A stretch of DNA of 8,214 nucleotides, from NCBI GenBank assembly GCA_002404295.1, contig DHJK01000115.1, forward strand, positions 11,483 to 19,696, given 5' to 3'. A model generated the notes under the pieces. It was not told the DNA's origin. It searched no databases and worked only from the letters and a program-made list of their open reading frames with translations. The first letter of the stretch is position 1. Each line of letters opens with the position of its first letter. Below are positions 5,600 to 8,214 of this stretch, piece by piece. The DNA is from Legionellales bacterium UBA4722 (GTDB lineage: Bacteria; Pseudomonadota; Gammaproteobacteria; DSM-16500). The translations under genes were made by a program, and so were the position numbers.

Positions 5600-7243
5600 A
5601 TGAAATTAAGGACTAAGGCATTCATTATTATTGGGTTCTTGTGGGCCCTCTTTCTTACGCTCAACTATTTTTCTGCAATACATGATTCTTTGCTAAATTT
5701 TATTGCATTAGGTGGCTTGTTTGCACTGAGCATGTGGGGGCTTACACAACTCTTTATTATTAAACGTGTTGAGCAACTAAATAAGCAATTAGAAAGAACT
5801 CGCACAAAAAACCGCACACTGCCGTCTCTCAACATAAGCGGAAATGATGAGGTCGCCTTAATCGCTACAGAGATCAATAAGCTAACCATTTCGCCTCCCT
5901 CGACTGATATACCGCCAAAAGAGAAAACACGTCCTCAAGAGTCTCCTGTTTGGTTTACATACGATAAAAATACATCACTTCCTAATCACATTTTCTTCAA
6001 TGAAACATTGAATAAAGCCATTAGCTATACTAAGCGTCGTAATAAATTATTAGCTATTTTATTTGTTGAAGTCAGCCTACCAAAAACAACATCACGCGCT
6101 GCTATTGATGAATCTACTATGAATGAAGTTGAAAAAAGAATGGCTAGCGCACTACGCAGTGAAGATGTGTTGGTTAAATTAGAAGGCAATCAATTTAATA
6201 TTTTATTAAATGATATTGGTAAAGCTAAATTTGCAAGTACTGTTGCGAATAAAATATTACATGCGGTATCACAACCTATTAAAACAAATGAAGCTGAAAC
6301 AGTTCTGACGAGTCATATTGGTATCTGTGTTTACCCAACGGAAGGCACTTGCCTGGAAGATCTGTTGAAAAATGCAGATGTTGCATTGAGTAAAGCAAAA
6401 AATGCGGGCATAGATACTTTTAGATTTTATACTCAAGCCATGGATGCAGAAGCTTCTGAATATTTGCATATGGAAAAATCATTACGTAAGGCCATCAGTA
6501 ATAACGAACTGACGCTTTACTATCAACCTAAATTGCAGTTAAAAACAGGTAGCATCACTAGACTTGAAGCGTTGATTCGTTGGGTGCATCCTGAAATTGG
6601 CGTGATGAATCCTGAAAAATTTCTTCCTATCGCTGAAGAAACGGGATTAATCCAGCCTATTGGTGAATGGGCGTTGCGTGAAGCTTGTAAAATGAATAAA
6701 CAATGGCAAGATGCGGGTTATACTCATATGCCGGTTGCTGTTAACCTTTCACCTAAACAATTTTATCATCCTGATATTGCTAAAATGATTGCAGCCGCAT
6801 TACAAGATTCGGGATTGAATCCAAATTATCTGGAATTAGAAATCACGGAAACGGCGATGATGGATGATGCTCATAAAGCGATGAGTATATTGGCAGACAT
6901 CAAAGCGACTGGCGTGCAAATTTCTATTGATCATTTTGGGGCTGGTTATTTTTCTATCAGTCAACTGAAGCAGTTCCCCGTGACGTTATTAAAAATTGAT
7001 CAAAGTTTTATTAAGGGTGTGCCCACTAATCCTAACGATTGCGCTATTACGACGGCTATTATTGCCTTAGCGCATAGTTTGGGGCTTGAAGTCGTAGCTG
7101 AAGGGGTTGAAACGGCTGAGCAGGTTCAATACTTATCATTGCAAAATTGTGACATGGTACAGGGGTATTTCTTAAGCCAGCCTCTGCCCGCTGATCAAAT
7201 TGTGCTGCAATTTAAAAAGTTGATGGAAGGCGTTTTGTTTTAA
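5600..7243 (+). CDS. Membrane-anchored HAMP-GGDEF-EAL protein with degenerate GGDEF and altered EAL metal site
   Basis: A 547-residue c-di-GMP-related protein. Two hydrophobic segments (about 7-27 and 32-54) are joined by a short loop, so there is no large periplasmic sensor. A HAMP-like linker follows (about 51-95, ending GNDEVALIATEINKL). The GGDEF domain (about 120-280) has EGNQF (195-199) in place of GGDEF but keeps an RxxD motif, RSED (186-189), at the position of the inhibitory c-di-GMP site. The EAL domain (about 290-540) keeps E323 (EALIRW), N382, E414, K465, E501 and Q521. However, the DDFGTG motif reads DHFGAG (444-449): the second metal-binding Asp is His445, and Thr is Ala448. Synthesis should be absent and hydrolysis impaired or unusual, so a c-di-GMP-binding receptor is a fair alternative role. 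It is transcribed away from the decarboxylase operon. Start is supported by AGGGGGG at 5589-5595. Confidence 0.9.
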   Translation: MKLRTKAFIIIGFLWALFLTLNYFSAIHDSLLNFIALGGLFALSMWGLTQLFIIKRVEQLNKQLERTRTKNRTLPSLNISGNDEVALIATEINKLTISPPSTDIPPKEKTRPQESPVWFTYDKNTSLPNHIFFNETLNKAISYTKRRNKLLAILFVEVSLPKTTSRAAIDESTMNEVEKRMASALRSEDVLVKLEGNQFNILLNDIGKAKFASTVANKILHAVSQPIKTNEAETVLTSHIGICVYPTEGTCLEDLLKNADVALSKAKNAGIDTFRFYTQAMDAEASEYLHMEKSLRKAISNNELTLYYQPKLQLKTGSITRLEALIRWVHPEIGVMNPEKFLPIAEETGLIQPIGEWALREACKMNKQWQDAGYTHMPVAVNLSPKQFYHPDIAKMIAAALQDSGLNPNYLELEITETAMMDDAHKAMSILADIKATGVQISIDHFGAGYFSISQLKQFPVTLLKIDQSFIKGVPTNPNDCAITTAIIALAHSLGLEVVAEGVETAEQVQYLSLQNCDMVQGYFLSQPLPADQIVLQFKKLMEGVLF

Positions 7244-7262
7244 GACAGCACAGTGCTAAAAT
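7235..7262 (+). promoter_or_regulatory. Weak candidate promoter for the sulfurtransferase gene
   Basis: TTGTTT (7235-7240, inside the end of the preceding gene) and TAAAAT (7257-7262) are spaced by 16 bases. An odd palindrome AGCAC-A-GTGCT (7247-7257) sits between and partly on the -10 element. The 53-base gap holds no terminator-like hairpin with a T-run, so read-through from the GGDEF-EAL gene is equally possible. A second TAAAAT at 7273-7278 lacks a matching -35. Confidence 0.22.
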
Positions 7263-7296
7263 AGCCTCACTTTAAAATACTCATTGAGAAATAACC

Positions 7297-8175
7297 ATGG
7301 CTTGGCTCATTAATGCTGCACAACTTGATAAATTCCGTAAAAATCAAAAAAACCTTATTATTCTAGATGCAAGCTTCCATCTTGGCGAGCGTAATGCGAG
7401 GCAAGAGTTTTTAGATAAGCATATTATCGATGCGCATTTTCTTGATGTCGATATTTTCAGCGACCCAAATCCTGATGCAGCTCATCCGCATATGCTGATT
7501 CATGATGAGCAGCGGATTAGTGAGTTAGTCAGCAGCCTGGGTATTCGTAATGATTATAAGATTATTTTTTACGATAACAGTGAGCTGCATACGGCTGCTC
7601 GTGCGTTATGGCAATTTAAAATGTTTGGGCATGACTCGAATTTGCTTTATATTTTGGATGGTGGGTTTAAGGCTTGGGAAAAGTTTGGTGGCAAGACTGA
7701 ATCGGGACAGCCTACGGTTACTTCAAAAGCTTACACGGCGCGTTTTAAACCTGAGTTTTTGCGTACGCTGACTCAAATCAAAAATAATTTTGCTACACCT
7801 TCGGAACAAATTGTGGATGTACGTCATGCGGTGCGTTATAGCGGTGGCGCTGAGCCGCGAGCGGGTGTTCGTCGTGGTCATATACCTGGTGCTTATTGTT
7901 TCCCAACGATTTCTATGTTTGATAAAGAAGGGAATTTTCTTCCACTTGAGAAAATTCGCAAGAAGTTAATTGAAATTGGTATTGGTTTAAATTCTCCAAT
8001 TATTACTACATGCGGCTCTGGGATGACGGCGCCTATTTTAAATTTCTTGCTGGATTTAATGAACTATCCTCAGCATGGGGTTTACAATGGGTCGTGGACG
8101 GAGTGGGGGGCTGACAGATTGTTTGAGGGTGAGAATTCTTTGGCTGAACGTCCGGTGGAAACTTGTGTAGACTAA
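7297..8175 (+). CDS. sseA: 3-mercaptopyruvate sulfurtransferase (tandem rhodanese)
   Basis: A 292-residue cytoplasmic enzyme with two rhodanese domains, the normal size for the family. It is expected to move sulfur from 3-mercaptopyruvate to a thiol or cyanide acceptor. The N-terminal domain (about 1-135) has the structural pattern DNSELHTAARALWQFKMFGH (93-112) and DGGFKAW (121-127) but no active-site cysteine. The C-terminal domain (about 150-290) has DVRHAVRYSG (174-183), EPRAGVRRGHIPGA (186-199) with substrate-binding-type arginines, and the active loop CGSGMTA with Cys239. A CGSG[V/M]T loop is typical of mercaptopyruvate sulfurtransferases, whereas thiosulfate sulfurtransferases usually have a basic CRxG loop. 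The symbol is by family similarity. The start ATG has only a weak ribosome site (GAGA about nine bases upstream), but the Trp-Leu-Ile beginning fits the family. It lies 53 bases after the GGDEF-EAL gene, and no functional link between the two is evident. Confidence 0.93.
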   Translation: MAWLINAAQLDKFRKNQKNLIILDASFHLGERNARQEFLDKHIIDAHFLDVDIFSDPNPDAAHPHMLIHDEQRISELVSSLGIRNDYKIIFYDNSELHTAARALWQFKMFGHDSNLLYILDGGFKAWEKFGGKTESGQPTVTSKAYTARFKPEFLRTLTQIKNNFATPSEQIVDVRHAVRYSGGAEPRAGVRRGHIPGAYCFPTISMFDKEGNFLPLEKIRKKLIEIGIGLNSPIITTCGSGMTAPILNFLLDLMNYPQHGVYNGSWTEWGADRLFEGENSLAERPVETCVD

Positions 8176-8201
8176 GGATATTCAATAGCTCAGCTCACTG
8201 C

Positions 8202-8214
8202 CGTCATTGCGAGC
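8202..8214 (+). repeat. Dispersed short repeat, right copy (truncated by window end)
   Basis: The last 13 bases, cgtcattgcgagc, are the exact reverse complement of plus-strand positions 7-19. The copy starts 26 bases after the sulfurtransferase stop codon and runs off the window. The two copies therefore face each other as inverted repeats around the five genes. The bases between the stop codon and this copy show no hairpin or other feature. Confidence 0.6.

Noticed and set aside
5404..5616. A 70-codon open frame on the plus strand crossing the divergent intergenic region
   Set aside because: It runs antisense to the fusion gene and overlaps the start of the real plus-strand gene. Its sequence shows no domain or signal and it would cover the promoter region.
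7244..7296. Intrinsic terminator after the plus-strand GGDEF-EAL gene
   Set aside because: The only symmetric element, AGCAC-A-GTGCT, has too small a loop for more than a 4-bp stem and is not followed by a T-run.
7550..7771. A 73-codon open frame inside the sulfurtransferase gene
   Set aside because: It is an out-of-frame shadow of a clearly real rhodanese gene, with no ribosome site.
1..8214. CRISPR array, transposase, phage or toxin-antitoxin genes
   Set aside because: No regularly spaced repeats, no transposase or integrase motif and no small paired genes were found. The five long genes account for nearly all of the sequence.

Overview
The window reads as chromosomal DNA of an AT-rich gammaproteobacterium. 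The outer-membrane FadL-type protein shows a Gram-negative cell. The AT-rich codon use, the abundance of GGDEF/EAL proteins and the short dispersed repeat cut by both window ends would fit a Legionellales-like organism. That placement is inference only; nothing in the window fixes the genus.

Layout: five protein-coding genes fill almost the whole window and no gap exceeds 100 bases. Three genes lie on the minus strand and probably form one operon, transcribed leftward from about 5520. They are a 706-residue PLP decarboxylase fused to an arylalkylamine N-acetyltransferase-like GNAT domain (5505-3385), a membrane GGDEF-EAL protein with an intact EAL active site (3369-1402; 15-base gap), and a FadL/OmpP1-family outer-membrane channel (1366-71; 35-base gap). 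Diverging from the same 94-base intergenic region is a second, membrane-anchored HAMP-GGDEF-EAL protein (5600-7243). It is followed by a 3-mercaptopyruvate sulfurtransferase-type rhodanese (7297-8175).

How the genes may work together: the fusion enzyme looks able to decarboxylate a histidine- or aromatic-type amino acid and then acetylate the resulting amine in one polypeptide. A perfect Shine-Dalgarno sequence sits in frame just before the acetyltransferase domain, so that domain may also be made alone. Two c-di-GMP proteins flank it. One should be an active phosphodiesterase with a dead cyclase domain. The other has a dead cyclase domain, a kept RxxD inhibitory-site-like motif and an altered EAL metal site (Asp-Asp changed to Asp-His), so it is a candidate c-di-GMP receptor rather than an enzyme. 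The FadL protein could carry a hydrophobic molecule across the outer membrane. A link between acetylated-amine production, c-di-GMP and outer-membrane transport is a hypothesis from gene order only. The sulfurtransferase looks like an unrelated housekeeping gene.

The two window ends carry inverted copies of a 13-base repeat core, and the left copy overlaps a perfect 9-bp stem hairpin. No tRNA, rRNA, CRISPR array, insertion sequence or phage gene was seen.
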